A stretch of 64,000 nt of DNA from Flavicella sp963932955 (GCA_963932955.1 CAWVRK010000001.1:160752-224751); one strand, 5' to 3'; positions 27,495 to 36,459 are shown, numbered from the stretch's first letter. Translations and numbers: made by a program. The notes: generated by a model from the letters alone, not told the origin.

Positions 27495-28079
27495 TTAGGT
27501 ATTAAAATAGAAAAAGCAAAATAATCCTATCCATAACAAATCTAAAAAGTGCCAAAAAATGGCACCCAATTCCAAGCCGAGCAAATCCGTTGCGTCGTAT
27601 TTGAAACGGAAGTGATTGACCACAATGACCAACAGGCAAGCAATTCCTGCCAACACGTGCAAAGCATGGGCAAAAACAATGACTAGCAACATGGAAGAAG
27701 AGACTTCACTTTCCGGTCCTGTAAAAAACAATCCCATGGCTTTTAAGGCTTCAAATCCCTGAAGTTGCTCGTAGACAAAGCCCAAGCCCAAGGCCAAGGT
27801 AAGCAAGAGTGAAAAGGTTGCGGCAGGTCGCTTGTTGTGTTGTGTGAATTTTTTGGCCAAATAAAAGGTCAAACTGCTCAAGACGATTAAGAGCGTACTG
27901 ATTTCAAATGCTTTTGGCAATTCAAAACTCACCCAATCTTCTCGGTTGCTACTGATCACATAGGCGCTTGTCAAGCCGGCAAACATCATGGTCATGCTGA
28001 CCATGGAAACCCACAACATCGGCTTGGCAGCCTTTCTTTTTCCAACTTTCAATTCTTTTTCTACAGATACTTCTCTCAT
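27495..28079 (-). CDS. Cytochrome c oxidase subunit III (compact paralog)
   Basis: A 194-residue five-helix protein of the subunit III family with HALHVLAGIACLLV and a C-terminal FWHFLDLLWIGLFCFFY motif. It has no insertion, unlike its neighbour. It lies 21 bases after ctaB. Confidence 0.9.
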   Translation of the reverse strand: MREVSVEKELKVGKRKAAKPMLWVSMVSMTMMFAGLTSAYVISSNREDWVSFELPKAFEISTLLIVLSSLTFYLAKKFTQHNKRPAATFSLLLTLALGLGFVYEQLQGFEALKAMGLFFTGPESEVSSSMLLVIVFAHALHVLAGIACLLVIVVNHFRFKYDATDLLGLELGAIFWHFLDLLWIGLFCFFYFNT

Positions 28080-28100
28080 AGGGTGTTTCTTTTAGGAGTT

Positions 28101-29006
28101 CTAATGTAAAAACCGATCGATGACATAGATAATTTGCACAACGGTGATGTACAAAACACTGGCCAACATTAATTTTCTCGCCACGAAATTGCTCGGTTCA
28201 TTGAGCAGTTTGACTGCGAAGTAGAGCATTCCAAGTCCGAGGGAAAAGATGACCACAGCAGTGGCAGGTAGTATGTAAAAATGTCCGGTTCGTTGCAACA
28301 CGGGTAGGATGGAGACTGCAATCATCAAAAGGGTGTACAAAATAATTTGTCGGACAGCTCCTTTGTCTTTTTTTCCCATAGGCAACATGTTGAACCCTGC
28401 CTTTTTGTACTCTTCGTCTTGCAACCATCCAATGGCCCAAAAATGAGGAAACTGCCAAAAGAACTGGATCAAAAACAAGGTCCCGGCTTCGATTCCAAAA
28501 TGATTTGTCGCCGCAACCCACCCCAACATAAAAGGAATGGCTCCTGGAAAAGCGCCGACAAAAACGGCTAGGGGTGTGATGGGTTTTAAGGGGGTGTACA
28601 CACAGGCGTACAAAAAGATGGAGACTGCACCAAACAAGGCGCTTTTAGGGTTGATTGCGTACAAAATTCCAATGCCGACCAGGGCAAAGGCTACAGCGAT
28701 GCTCAAAGCGGTGGCTACGGACATCCTCCCTTTGGGAATGGGACGGTTTTGTGTTCGTTTCATCAAGGAATCGGTGTCTTTTTCGATGACTTGGTTGAAG
28801 GCGTTGGAAGCCCCAACCATCAAATACCCTCCCAAGGCCAAAAGGAGCAGTGTGGTCAACTGTACTTCTTCGGCTCCTAAGAGGTAACCCGCCACAGAAG
28901 AAAAAACGACACTCAAAGACAGGCCTACCTTTGTAAGCTGTTTGAAATCGTGCAGTGCGGTCGTCGGAGCGTCCACTTTTTCAATTCCATCAAGGGTCGA
29001 ACTCAT
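28101..29006 (-). CDS. ctaB: Protoheme IX farnesyltransferase (heme O synthase)
   Basis: About 301 residues from MSSTLDGIEK; a TTG 24 bases earlier coincides with the promoter -7 box and was rejected. UbiA-family membrane prenyltransferase that makes heme O, the precursor of heme A. The prenyl-diphosphate site NQVIEKDTDSLMKRTQNRP is intact. First gene of the operon that continues with both subunit III genes and subunit IV. Confidence 0.95.
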   Translation of the reverse strand: MSSTLDGIEKVDAPTTALHDFKQLTKVGLSLSVVFSSVAGYLLGAEEVQLTTLLLLALGGYLMVGASNAFNQVIEKDTDSLMKRTQNRPIPKGRMSVATALSIAVAFALVGIGILYAINPKSALFGAVSIFLYACVYTPLKPITPLAVFVGAFPGAIPFMLGWVAATNHFGIEAGTLFLIQFFWQFPHFWAIGWLQDEEYKKAGFNMLPMGKKDKGAVRQIILYTLLMIAVSILPVLQRTGHFYILPATAVVIFSLGLGMLYFAVKLLNEPSNFVARKLMLASVLYITVVQIIYVIDRFLH

Positions 29007-29027
29007 GCCTGATACGTAAAATTTTTG

Positions 29028-29063
29028 CAAAGATATTTCATTCTCAGCTATTCACCATCAAAA
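29028..29063 (-). promoter_or_regulatory. Promoter of the ctaB operon
   Basis: On the minus strand TTTTTG (from 29063), about 23 bases, then TATCTTTG (29035-29028). Transcription would begin about 14 bases before the ATG at 29006, which rules out the upstream TTG start. Confidence 0.6.
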
Positions 29064-29195
29064 ACACTCATAGATTTTATAAAATTGGTATCTCCTCTCA
29101 CAAAAGAGCCTCCCCTTCAAATTCAAAAACCTACTAACTGATTTTTTTAGCTGCGTAAAAAAGAGAAAGTACTCTTAAAAAAAAAATAAAAAAGC

Positions 29196-29225
29196 TTTTG
29201 TATCTTTAAATAACAGTTATATTTG
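29196..29225 (+). promoter_or_regulatory. Promoter of the tRNA-Gly/tRNA-Leu pair
   Basis: TTTTG (29196-29200), 17 bases, then TATATTTG (29218-29225): a clean -33/-7 pair 46 bases before tRNA-Gly. Confidence 0.75.
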
Positions 29226-29271
29226 CACTCGCATTTGCGACAGGAAATTAGAACTGTTTCAAACAACAATT

Positions 29272-29343
29272 GCGAAAGTAGCTCAGGGGTAGAGCATCAC
29301 CTTGCCAAGGTGGGGGTCGCGGGTTCAAATCCCGTCTTTCGCT
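29272..29343 (+). tRNA. tRNA-Gly (GCC)
   Basis: A 72-base cloverleaf: acceptor GCGAAAG with CTTTCGC, D arm GCTC..GAGC, anticodon loop TTGCCAA giving GCC, T arm GCGGGTTCAAATCCCGT and discriminator T. CCA is not encoded. Confidence 0.97.
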
Positions 29344-29364
29344 CAAATACAAAAAGATTCCAAG

Positions 29365-29450
29365 GCTCGAGTGGTGGAATTGGTAGACACGCTGGACTTA
29401 AAATCCAGTGGACTGTAAGGTCCGTATGGGTTCAAGTCCCATCTCGAGTA
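29365..29450 (+). tRNA. tRNA-Leu (UAA)
   Basis: An 86-base class II tRNA. Anticodon loop CTTAAAA (anticodon TAA) closed by CTGGA/TCCAG, a long variable arm (GGACTGTAAGGTCC) and T arm GGGTTCAAGTCCC. The first acceptor pair is a G-U wobble. It is 21 bases after tRNA-Gly and probably on the same transcript. Confidence 0.96.
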
Positions 29451-29457
29451 CAATTTT

Positions 29458-29496
29458 CCCCAAGAATAATTTTTTATTCTTGGGGATATTTTTTTT
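29458..29496 (+). terminator. Terminator of the tRNA transcript
   Basis: A 12-bp stem, CCCCAAGAATAA (29458-29469) with TTATTCTTGGGG (29474-29485), and a long T run, 7 bases after tRNA-Leu. Confidence 0.9.
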
Positions 29497-29529
29497 CAAA
29501 TGTTTTCTCGTTGCAAATTATGATTGTGT

Positions 29530-30360
29530 TTAATGCAAAGTTATCCACTGATTTATTAGCTCTGTGGTTTTGACGTATGTCATAAATGCACAATCGTTTT
29601 CTCCATTTGAGTAGGGTGTGCCATTATAATAGAACTGACCACCACTATAATTATTCCCACTTGTGTCCATTCCCCAAGTGTAGCAAGGGGGCATTCCACA
29701 GCTGGATCCTGGAGCTTGTTGAAGTTGAATTGTGTACCTATTTCCACTAACTAGGCTAACTCCACTAACTCCTATTTCAATCCATTCTTGATTATAGTTG
29801 GTGATTACAAACTCAGCATCATAAAGAATATCTCCATTTATTCCCTCACCGTCTATAATTGTAAATAAAACAGAAATAGGATCCATCATTATTGACAGTG
29901 GAAGTTTTACTGTTTCTAATTCGCCTGTAGTCCCAGCAGTAAAACTTTGCGCCCTATTCTCGCCTCCTCCATTATTTATTGTCAGGTGCTGTTGATCTAT
30001 TTCTGCAGGGGTTTGGTTTCCAGTGTATTGAAATCCTTGAAATTCATTAACATCAGTATTGTAAATCATCATGCCCAATGAAGCATTTATCGCATCTCTT
30101 TGGTCAGTAGTTAGTTTTGGCAATTGAAATGCTGATGAAGAAGTAGGTGAATCAGTCAAGTCATTATAGCTTCCACCAAAAGAATTTATGTTACTATCCA
30201 CATAATTTTTTGTTACGGCATCTTGAGCGTCTGTTGGATCTGCTACATTTTTGATCTGGTTGTCTTCGGTACTTACAGAACCATTAAGTTTAATGTCCTG
30301 AGCCTTTGCAAAAGTCATTACAAAAAGGGCAAGGGCAAGCGTTGGAATCACTCGTATCAT
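29530..30360 (-). CDS. Secreted fibre-like protein, unknown function
   Basis: A 276-residue protein with a signal peptide (about 1-20, ending FAKAQ). Residues 20-60 read IKNVADPTDAQDAVTKNYVD, a pattern common in phage tail-fibre shafts and flavobacterial surface proteins. Then comes LTTDQRDAINASLGMMIYNT, a linker typical of secreted Bacteroidota proteins. The C-terminal half looks like a beta-rich domain (SFTAGTTGELETVKLPL) with a Cys pair SSCGMPPCYTWG. It is more AT-rich than its neighbours. Its ATG overlaps the stop of the T9SS gene (ATGA), so the two are coupled. Confidence 0.7.
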   Translation of the reverse strand: MIRVIPTLALALFVMTFAKAQDIKLNGSVSTEDNQIKNVADPTDAQDAVTKNYVDSNINSFGGSYNDLTDSPTSSSAFQLPKLTTDQRDAINASLGMMIYNTDVNEFQGFQYTGNQTPAEIDQQHLTINNGGGENRAQSFTAGTTGELETVKLPLSIMMDPISVLFTIIDGEGINGDILYDAEFVITNYNQEWIEIGVSGVSLVSGNRYTIQLQQAPGSSCGMPPCYTWGMDTSGNNYSGGQFYYNGTPYSNGENDCAFMTYVKTTELINQWITLH

Positions 30361-31064
30361 TGCTTGATAATTTTAAAGGATTGTGTCTTGTTATTTTCTG
30401 TCTTTATTTGAAGGACAAACGAACCTTTCTGCATGTCGCTTAAATCGATTTGGTCTTGATTTGTACTGCGTACTTTTCTACCCATTAGGTCAAAGAGTTC
30501 GGCTCGGATGATGTTATCTGCTTGTATGTAAATACGATCGGCTGTTGGATTGGGATAGACAAGGATGCCAATTCCAGCAGGACTTATGTCTTCAATCGTT
30601 AGCCTAGCTCCACTAGCGCTAGCTGTTACTGCTTTGAACGCTACAGCCTCATTAAAGACATAGCTAATGGTGTTTTTTTTCTCGTCTACATTACCCTCAT
30701 AAGAAGTCCAACTATCATCATATGCTTGCAATTCAAAAACAAGCTCACTTTCAGAAGTACCATTAAGCTCCCCTTCAATATAAGAGAAGACAAGCGCCCC
30801 GGTAAACCCAGAAAGCATGGCTGAAGAGCTGAACACACGAGACACAGAACTATTGCCCCCCGAGGTAACTGCCGCACTAGATCGTGAAACATTATTGACA
30901 CCGCTGATGACATAGGTGTCAGAAGGAGCAATCTCCAATCCACCAAGGGAGATGGAACTGCCTGATGCGATGGATAAAGAAGCGCTAGAGTTGACAGTCA
31001 GTATTTGACTAAATAGAAAAGGACAAACAAACAATCCTAAAAGTAGCAGTAAACGTTTTTTCAT
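30357..31064 (-). CDS. Secreted protein with a type IX secretion C-terminal domain
   Basis: About 235 residues from MKKRLLLLLGLF, chosen because it starts the signal peptide; an ATG 75 bases upstream is not credible. The body (about 20-165) is Ser-rich and beta-like. The end carries a type A T9SS sorting domain: VYPNPTADRIYIQ, AELFDLMGRKV and SFVLQIKTENNKTQSFKII. It should be exported across the outer membrane by the T9SS and may display or partner with the fibre-like protein of the next gene. Confidence 0.85.
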   Translation of the reverse strand: MKKRLLLLLGLFVCPFLFSQILTVNSSASLSIASGSSISLGGLEIAPSDTYVISGVNNVSRSSAAVTSGGNSSVSRVFSSSAMLSGFTGALVFSYIEGELNGTSESELVFELQAYDDSWTSYEGNVDEKKNTISYVFNEAVAFKAVTASASGARLTIEDISPAGIGILVYPNPTADRIYIQADNIIRAELFDLMGRKVRSTNQDQIDLSDMQKGSFVLQIKTENNKTQSFKIIKQ

Positions 31065-31150
31065 ATTGCGAATATATATATAAAACTCGAAACAACGCCA
31101 TTGGGCACTCATAACCCCGAGAAAAAAGTAAAGACACACTCCGTTTAGTG

Positions 31151-31185
31151 GCGAAACTCTTGTAAGGACCGTTGTTCAGTTTCGC
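31151..31185. repeat. Inverted repeat between the divergent secreted-protein and metal-uptake units
   Basis: GCGAAACT (31151-31158) and AGTTTCGC (31178-31185) with a 19-base spacer, upstream of the plus-strand promoter at 31246. It could be an operator or an RNA hairpin. Confidence 0.35.
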
Positions 31186-31245
31186 AGTTTCAGCAACGAT
31201 CGCAAGCTAAAAAAACTGCCTTGCGTTTGTTTTTACACCCTTTCT

Positions 31246-31279
31246 TTTGCCTTTTTTCAACAATAATTCTCTACTTTTG
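31246..31279 (+). promoter_or_regulatory. Promoter of the TonB-receptor unit
   Basis: TTTG (31246-31249), 22 bases, then TACTTTTG (31272-31279), 21 bases before the ATG at 31301. Confidence 0.65.
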
Positions 31280-31300
31280 CACCCGAGACCCTTTAGGTAA

Positions 31301-31633
31301 ATGATGGAACGCACGAAACAAATAGGCAAAAACACAGTCGCATTATTGCTCTTTATAGCTTTAATGTTGCCTACCGCCATTCAGTTTTCTCACGCTTTTG
31401 AAGGTCACGATCACATTCCTTGTGAGGACGACAGCAGACACATTCATCAAGATGTACCTGATTGCCATACTTGTGATTTTCACTTGGCATCCTTCAACTA
31501 CGATGTAGCCGAATATCCTGATTTATTACTTCCAAAAATCACTGTAAAAACAGCGGTGAATTTTACTTCATTACAGTTCAATTCCTTTAAAAAAACGAAT
31601 ACCCAGCTACGCGCACCCCCTATTTTTTCTTAA
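31301..31633 (+). CDS. His/Cys-rich periplasmic protein before a TonB receptor
   Basis: A 110-residue protein with an N-terminal membrane/signal segment (about 10-30) and a cluster of metal-type ligands at about 31-62: HAFEGHDHIPCEDD, HIHQ and CHTCDFH. Similar small proteins precede TonB receptors in many flavobacteria, though their role is not established. Metal binding and delivery to the receptor system is my inference. The receptor gene starts 40 bases later. Confidence 0.7.
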   Translation: MMERTKQIGKNTVALLLFIALMLPTAIQFSHAFEGHDHIPCEDDSRHIHQDVPDCHTCDFHLASFNYDVAEYPDLLLPKITVKTAVNFTSLQFNSFKKTNTQLRAPPIFS

Positions 31634-31673
31634 TCAGCAAACAAATTATTTACTGTGTTAATTAAGAATATAC

Positions 31674-34070
31674 ATGCGAACGTATGCAATGTTGCTACTG
31701 CTATTAAGCAGTATGCCATCCTTCTCACAAAATTGTGACAATACCCTTTCGGGTACCATAACAGATCTTCACGATGGGTCTTCACTCGTCGGCGCAGTGC
31801 TTGTTGTTGTGGGTTCTGAACAAGCTGTTCAGACAGACCTCGACGGAACATTCACCATTTCAAATCTTTGCAATGACACCTATTCCATACAGGTTTCACA
31901 TCCCCATTGCTCGACCAAAGGGTATACCGTTAAGGTGTCAGGCAACACGACCAAGAACTTTGCATTGGAACACCATTTGGAAGAATTGAACCAAGTGATC
32001 GTTGAAGGGAAAGCTTACAGCAACAAGTCCAAAACAATTCTTGAAAATACCATCTCAAAGGAAGAATTAGAGCGATTTAGCAGCGCTACGCTCGGAGATG
32101 CCCTTAACAGCTTGAGCGGTGTCTCTTCTCTCAACACTGGGAATTCAGTTATAAAACCCTTGATAAACGGACTTCACAGCAGTCGTGTTGTTATTATAAA
32201 CAATGGCGTTCGGATGGAAGACCAAGAATGGGGGGCAGAACATGCCCCAAATGTGGACATCAACTCCGTTGGGAATCTGACATTGATAAAAGGCGCAGGT
32301 GCATTGCAGTACAGTGGAGATGCAGTAGGAGGCGTCATTCTAGCCGAAGCTTCAAAAGCTCCTGTCAAAGACAGCCTCTATGCCAAGACCTTGCTCACGG
32401 CAGCGTCTAATGGACGTGGTACATCCATATCTTCCCAATTGACAAAAAGCTACCAAAGCGGTTGGCATGCAACAGCACAGGGAACATTGAAACGTTTTGG
32501 CGATTTTGAAGCCCCCAATTATGTCTTGAGCAATACTGGGATTGTTGAACGCAATGCTTCTTTAAAGGTGGGTCTCAATCGCTTCCGTTATGGCATTGAA
32601 GCCTATTATTCATTCTTCAAAAACGAAATCGGCATTCTCAGGGCATCGCACTTGGGCGGTGCCCAAGACCAAATCCGATCGATAAAGAGCGATCGCCCTT
32701 TGATCATCAAAGATTTTACCTACGAGATCAACGCACCCAAACAAGACATCACACATCATCTTGTCCGAATAAAAGGCTTCAAAAGGTTTGACCGTTTTGG
32801 AAAATTGAGTCTGCAATATGACTTTCAACACAACAATCGTTTGGAATTCGACATCAGACGAGGTGCAGATCGGGACCGTGCCTCATTGGACTTAGACCTG
32901 GACACACACACATTGATGCTTGACTTGGATTCTCAAGTGTCAGATGCCACACGCCTAAAACTTGGTGTCATGGCAAGGGTTCAAAACAACTTTGCAGATC
33001 CAAAAACCGGAGTGCGCAGGTTGATCCCTGATTACGACAAATTCGATTTGGGTATTTATGCCATCGTAGATTACCGATTGAACGACAAATTGCTTTTCGA
33101 AGCAGGGGGACGTTTTGATGGCAGCTATATGAACGCTTTTAAGTTCTATCGAACCTCTTTTTGGGAAACTCGGAATTACGACAAACTCTTCCCAGAAATT
33201 GTCGTTGAGGAATTGAGCAATCAAATTTTGACCAATCCGAAACTCAATTTTTACAACGCTTCAGCGACATTGGGAACGAGGTGTGATTTTGAAGACTACA
33301 GGCTTTTTTTCAACTATTCTCTTGCATCACGGGCCCCAAATCCTTCAGAGCTTTTCAGCGAAGGCCTGCACCACTCAGCTTCTCGCATCGAACTCGGCGA
33401 TTTGCGATTCCGCTCGGAAATTGGACACAAAACAACAGTAACCTTTCAACGGGACAACGATCTGTTTAGCTTTTCAATCAACCCATACATCAACACCATC
33501 CACGATTTTATCGTTATCGAACCCACAGGAATTCAGCAAACAATAAGTGGCACTTTTCAAGTATGGGAATACAGACAAACCGATGCACAGTTGTTGGGAG
33601 TGGATGTGGACGCGTCTTATGCTTTTGCTAAAAATTTCCGTTTCAACCACCAGTTTTCATTGGTCAAAGGCTATGACCGTACAAGGAATGCCCCTTTGAT
33701 CAACATACCTGCAGCAAATACAAAAAACGAAATTGTGTATCAAAATCCCGATTTCAAAAATTTTCGGGTGGCATTGCAGAGTGAATACGTATTTCGCCAA
33801 AATGAATTTCCCGATAACAATTTTGAAGTTTTTATCCCACAGACTGAAACTATGGAAACCGTTGATGTTAGCTCGACACCCGATGCCTACCACTTGCTCA
33901 ATTTTAATTCCAGCATAGACTTCGACATAAACAAGAAATCAAAACTCACCGTAGGTTTTGCAATTTCCAACGTATTGAATACTTCATATCGAAATTACCT
34001 GAACCGAATGCGCTACCACGCCGACGATTTGGGCAGAAACTTTTTATTAAATCTAAAAATCAATTATTAA
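31674..34070 (+). CDS. TonB-dependent outer-membrane receptor (probable metal or metal-chelate uptake)
   Basis: A 798-residue protein. Signal peptide (about 1-19), CarboxypepD_reg-like domain (about 22-100, GTITDLHDGSSLVGAVLVVV), plug (about 115-235, with LINGLHSSRVVIINNGVR and IKGAGALQYSGDAVGG) and a 22-strand-type barrel ending FLLNLKINY. No SusD partner follows. The His/Cys-rich protein before it and the acidic lipoprotein after it suggest a metal rather than a sugar as cargo; this is inferred from context only. Confidence 0.9.
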   Translation: MRTYAMLLLLLSSMPSFSQNCDNTLSGTITDLHDGSSLVGAVLVVVGSEQAVQTDLDGTFTISNLCNDTYSIQVSHPHCSTKGYTVKVSGNTTKNFALEHHLEELNQVIVEGKAYSNKSKTILENTISKEELERFSSATLGDALNSLSGVSSLNTGNSVIKPLINGLHSSRVVIINNGVRMEDQEWGAEHAPNVDINSVGNLTLIKGAGALQYSGDAVGGVILAEASKAPVKDSLYAKTLLTAASNGRGTSISSQLTKSYQSGWHATAQGTLKRFGDFEAPNYVLSNTGIVERNASLKVGLNRFRYGIEAYYSFFKNEIGILRASHLGGAQDQIRSIKSDRPLIIKDFTYEINAPKQDITHHLVRIKGFKRFDRFGKLSLQYDFQHNNRLEFDIRRGADRDRASLDLDLDTHTLMLDLDSQVSDATRLKLGVMARVQNNFADPKTGVRRLIPDYDKFDLGIYAIVDYRLNDKLLFEAGGRFDGSYMNAFKFYRTSFWETRNYDKLFPEIVVEELSNQILTNPKLNFYNASATLGTRCDFEDYRLFFNYSLASRAPNPSELFSEGLHHSASRIELGDLRFRSEIGHKTTVTFQRDNDLFSFSINPYINTIHDFIVIEPTGIQQTISGTFQVWEYRQTDAQLLGVDVDASYAFAKNFRFNHQFSLVKGYDRTRNAPLINIPAANTKNEIVYQNPDFKNFRVALQSEYVFRQNEFPDNNFEVFIPQTETMETVDVSSTPDAYHLLNFNSSIDFDINKKSKLTVGFAISNVLNTSYRNYLNRMRYHADDLGRNFLLNLKINY

Positions 34071-34089
34071 TTATCTAAAATCAAAAACT

Positions 34090-34671
34090 ATGAGTAATTT
34101 GAGAAATTTTGCAACAGTAATTTTTACAACAGTATTATTTGTGTCGTGTTCAAACGACGACGACATCACACCAGAACCCATCAATGAAGAAGAAGTGATC
34201 ACCACCATGACCGTAACTCTTGTGCCCGATGGAGGCGGAACAGAGGTTGTTTTATCCTTCCAAGATCTGGATGGCGATGGCCCCGATGCACCTAATGTTA
34301 ATGTTTCGGGAAGTTTGGCACCTGGCGCTACCTACAATGGTAGCATTGTGTTGCTAAATGAAACCGAAAGCCCTGCGGAAGACATCACCGAGGAAGTGAA
34401 AGAGGAAGACTTAGAGCACCAATTTTTCTATACGATTGGTACTGGTTTAGACGTAACAACTGCGTACAGCGAGGAGCCTGGTACTGGCTTGGATAGTGAA
34501 GGAAATTTTTTGGGTGTAAAATTTACACTTACCACTGGTGCTGAAAGTTCAGGATCACTGACATTTACTTTGCGTCACGAGCCTACAAAACCAAATACAG
34601 GTCTTGTGGATGCTGAAGGAGAAACCGACATTGAAGTAGCCTTTGACATCGAGGTAGTCGAATTAGGATAG
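34090..34671 (+). CDS. Acidic lipoprotein paired with the TonB receptor
   Basis: A 193-residue lipoprotein: the signal ends LFVSC, followed by SNDDD, as is common for outer-membrane-bound Bacteroidota lipoproteins. The body is Asp/Glu-rich and probably a beta-sandwich (VTLVPDGGGTEVVLSFQD; GSLTFTLRHEPTKP). It starts 19 bases after the receptor and ends in a terminator, so it belongs to that unit. Function unknown; a surface ligand-binding partner is likely. Confidence 0.8.
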   Translation: MSNLRNFATVIFTTVLFVSCSNDDDITPEPINEEEVITTMTVTLVPDGGGTEVVLSFQDLDGDGPDAPNVNVSGSLAPGATYNGSIVLLNETESPAEDITEEVKEEDLEHQFFYTIGTGLDVTTAYSEEPGTGLDSEGNFLGVKFTLTTGAESSGSLTFTLRHEPTKPNTGLVDAEGETDIEVAFDIEVVELG

Positions 34672-34707
34672 ATGTGAATTGGCCACCCTTATATTGGGTC
34701 CAAAAGA

Positions 34708-34745
34708 AATGCCCTTTGTGATTTTTCACAAAGGGCATTTTGTTT
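34708..34745 (+). terminator. Terminator of the TonB-receptor unit
   Basis: A 14-bp stem (34708-34721 with 34726-34739, core TGCCCTTTGTGA), loop TTTT and then TTTTGTTTT, 36 bases past the lipoprotein stop. Confidence 0.85.
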
Positions 34746-34804
34746 TAAAATTCTTCACAAAAACAGCAGCAAGCGATGTCAGACATAGCTATGCAAGTCC
34801 CGAG

Positions 34805-34984
34805 ATGCAGACCACCCGCGTCAACGAGACTTTACCGAGGGTTTATTTCAACAACGATTCCAATAACGATCTCGAAAAAAAATTACTAAAAACACCTATG
34901 ATTCGTACAATTTCCAACAGATTTAAAAAAATCACAGCGAAATATTACAGGAATATCGAACGCCTCTTCCGAGCTTTTCGTTAA
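34805..34984 (+). CDS. Small basic protein before lpd, function unknown
   Basis: A 59-residue reading frame, MQTTRVNETLPRVYFN to RNIERLFRAFR. The codon mix resembles the neighbouring genes (CGC GTC AAC GAG) and the end is basic and helix-forming. A longer in-frame start at 34679 would run through the preceding terminator and was rejected. The probable lpd -7 box (TAAATTTG, 34982-34989) overlaps its stop codon. It may also be chance. Confidence 0.45.
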   Translation: MQTTRVNETLPRVYFNNDSNNDLEKKLLKTPMIRTISNRFKKITAKYYRNIERLFRAFR

Positions 34985-35014
34985 ATTTGTCCCTTAAACT
35001 CACAATACAATATC

Positions 35015-36418
35015 ATGAATACATACGATGTCGCAGTTATCGGATCAGGCCCTGGCGGATATGTCGCCGCCATTCGTTGTGCCCAATTGGGTTTAAAAAC
35101 TGCCATTATAGAGAAGTACAATACCTTGGGAGGTACCTGTTTGAATGTAGGTTGTATCCCCTCAAAAGCCTTGTTGGATTCTTCACACCACTACCACGAT
35201 GCGAAGAAACATTTTGAAAAACACGGAATTGGCATCGAAGGACTCACACTCAATTTTGAACAGATGATTGCCCGTAAAGCAACTGTTGTCAGCCAAACTT
35301 CTGGAGGTATCAACTATTTGATGGACAAAAACGGAATTGATTTGATTCAGGGAACAGGCTCCTTTTTTGACAGCACGCACATCAACATCGCCAAGTCCGA
35401 TGGCTCCGTAGAAAAAATAGAAGCCGCAAAAACCATCATCGCTACAGGGTCCAAACCAACGGTCTTGCCCTTTATCAAGTTGGACAAAAAACGCATCATC
35501 ACTTCGACAGAAGCCTTGAGTCTCCAAGAAGTTCCAAAGCACCTCATCATCATTGGAGGGGGCGTTATAGGATTAGAATTGGGACAGGTATACGCACGGT
35601 TGGGAGCAAAAGTATCCGTTGTGGAATACATGCCTAAAATCATTGCAGGTATGGACAGCATGTTGTCAAAAGAATTGCAGAAATCCTTGAAAAAACAAGG
35701 GCTTTCTTTTTTCCTAAGCCACAAAGTCACTTCGGTGAGCAATACCGGTAAAGAAGTTGTCGTCACCGCGACAAATAAAAAAGGCGAAGTCGTTGAATTC
35801 AAAGGAGACTATTCGTTGATTTCTGTTGGAAGAAGTCCCTATACAAATGGCTTGGGATTGAAAAATATCGGACTAAAAACAACTGACCGCGGACAAATAG
35901 AAACTGACGAACACCTGCAAACAAACATCCCGAACATTTACGCCATTGGCGATGTGGTCAAAGGAGCCATGCTCGCTCACAAAGCGGAAGAAGAAGGGAC
36001 AATGGTTGCCGAATGGATTGCTGGTGAAAAACCACACATCAATTACAATTTGATCCCAGGAGTCGTCTATACTTGGCCTGAAGTGGCTGCGGTGGGACAG
36101 ACAGAAGAACAACTCAAAGAAGCCGGCGTCGCTTACAAAGCGGGAAGCTTTGCGATGCGTGCTTTGGGAAGAGCACGTGCAAGCATGGATACCGACGGTC
36201 AAGTAAAAGTGCTGGCAGATGCCACGACAGACGAGATTTTAGGGGTGCACATCATCGGGGCCCGAGCTGCCGATATGATCGCTGAAGCAGTCGTTGCAAT
36301 GGAATTTAGAGCTTCTGCAGAAGACGTTGCTCGCATGTCTCATGCCCATCCAACCTATACAGAGGCAATCAAAGAAGCTTGCTTGGCTGCAACCGAAGAT
36401 CGAGCCATTCACAGTTGA
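35015..36418 (+). CDS. lpd: Dihydrolipoyl dehydrogenase (E3)
   Basis: A 467-residue FAD enzyme that reoxidises the lipoyl arm of 2-oxoacid dehydrogenases and the glycine cleavage system. GSGPGGYVAAI (FAD site), the redox-active pair GGTCLNVGCIPSK near residues 38-50, the NAD site GGGVIGLELG and the C-terminal His-Glu dyad HAHPTYTEAIKEA are intact. No E1 or E2 gene lies nearby, so it probably serves several complexes. Confidence 0.97.
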   Translation: MNTYDVAVIGSGPGGYVAAIRCAQLGLKTAIIEKYNTLGGTCLNVGCIPSKALLDSSHHYHDAKKHFEKHGIGIEGLTLNFEQMIARKATVVSQTSGGINYLMDKNGIDLIQGTGSFFDSTHINIAKSDGSVEKIEAAKTIIATGSKPTVLPFIKLDKKRIITSTEALSLQEVPKHLIIIGGGVIGLELGQVYARLGAKVSVVEYMPKIIAGMDSMLSKELQKSLKKQGLSFFLSHKVTSVSNTGKEVVVTATNKKGEVVEFKGDYSLISVGRSPYTNGLGLKNIGLKTTDRGQIETDEHLQTNIPNIYAIGDVVKGAMLAHKAEEEGTMVAEWIAGEKPHINYNLIPGVVYTWPEVAAVGQTEEQLKEAGVAYKAGSFAMRALGRARASMDTDGQVKVLADATTDEILGVHIIGARAADMIAEAVVAMEFRASAEDVARMSHAHPTYTEAIKEACLAATEDRAIHS

Positions 36419-36459
36419 GATTGAACTCTTGTAAAAAATCCATCAAAAAAACGGAACAA

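Noticed and set aside
29028..29030. TTG start for ctaB
   Set aside because: It overlaps the promoter -7 box; the ATG at 29006 fits the family and the transcript.
34679..34804. Longer N-terminal part of the small ORF before lpd (101 residues)
   Set aside because: It would run through the strong terminator at 34708-34745, so only the part from 34805 was kept.
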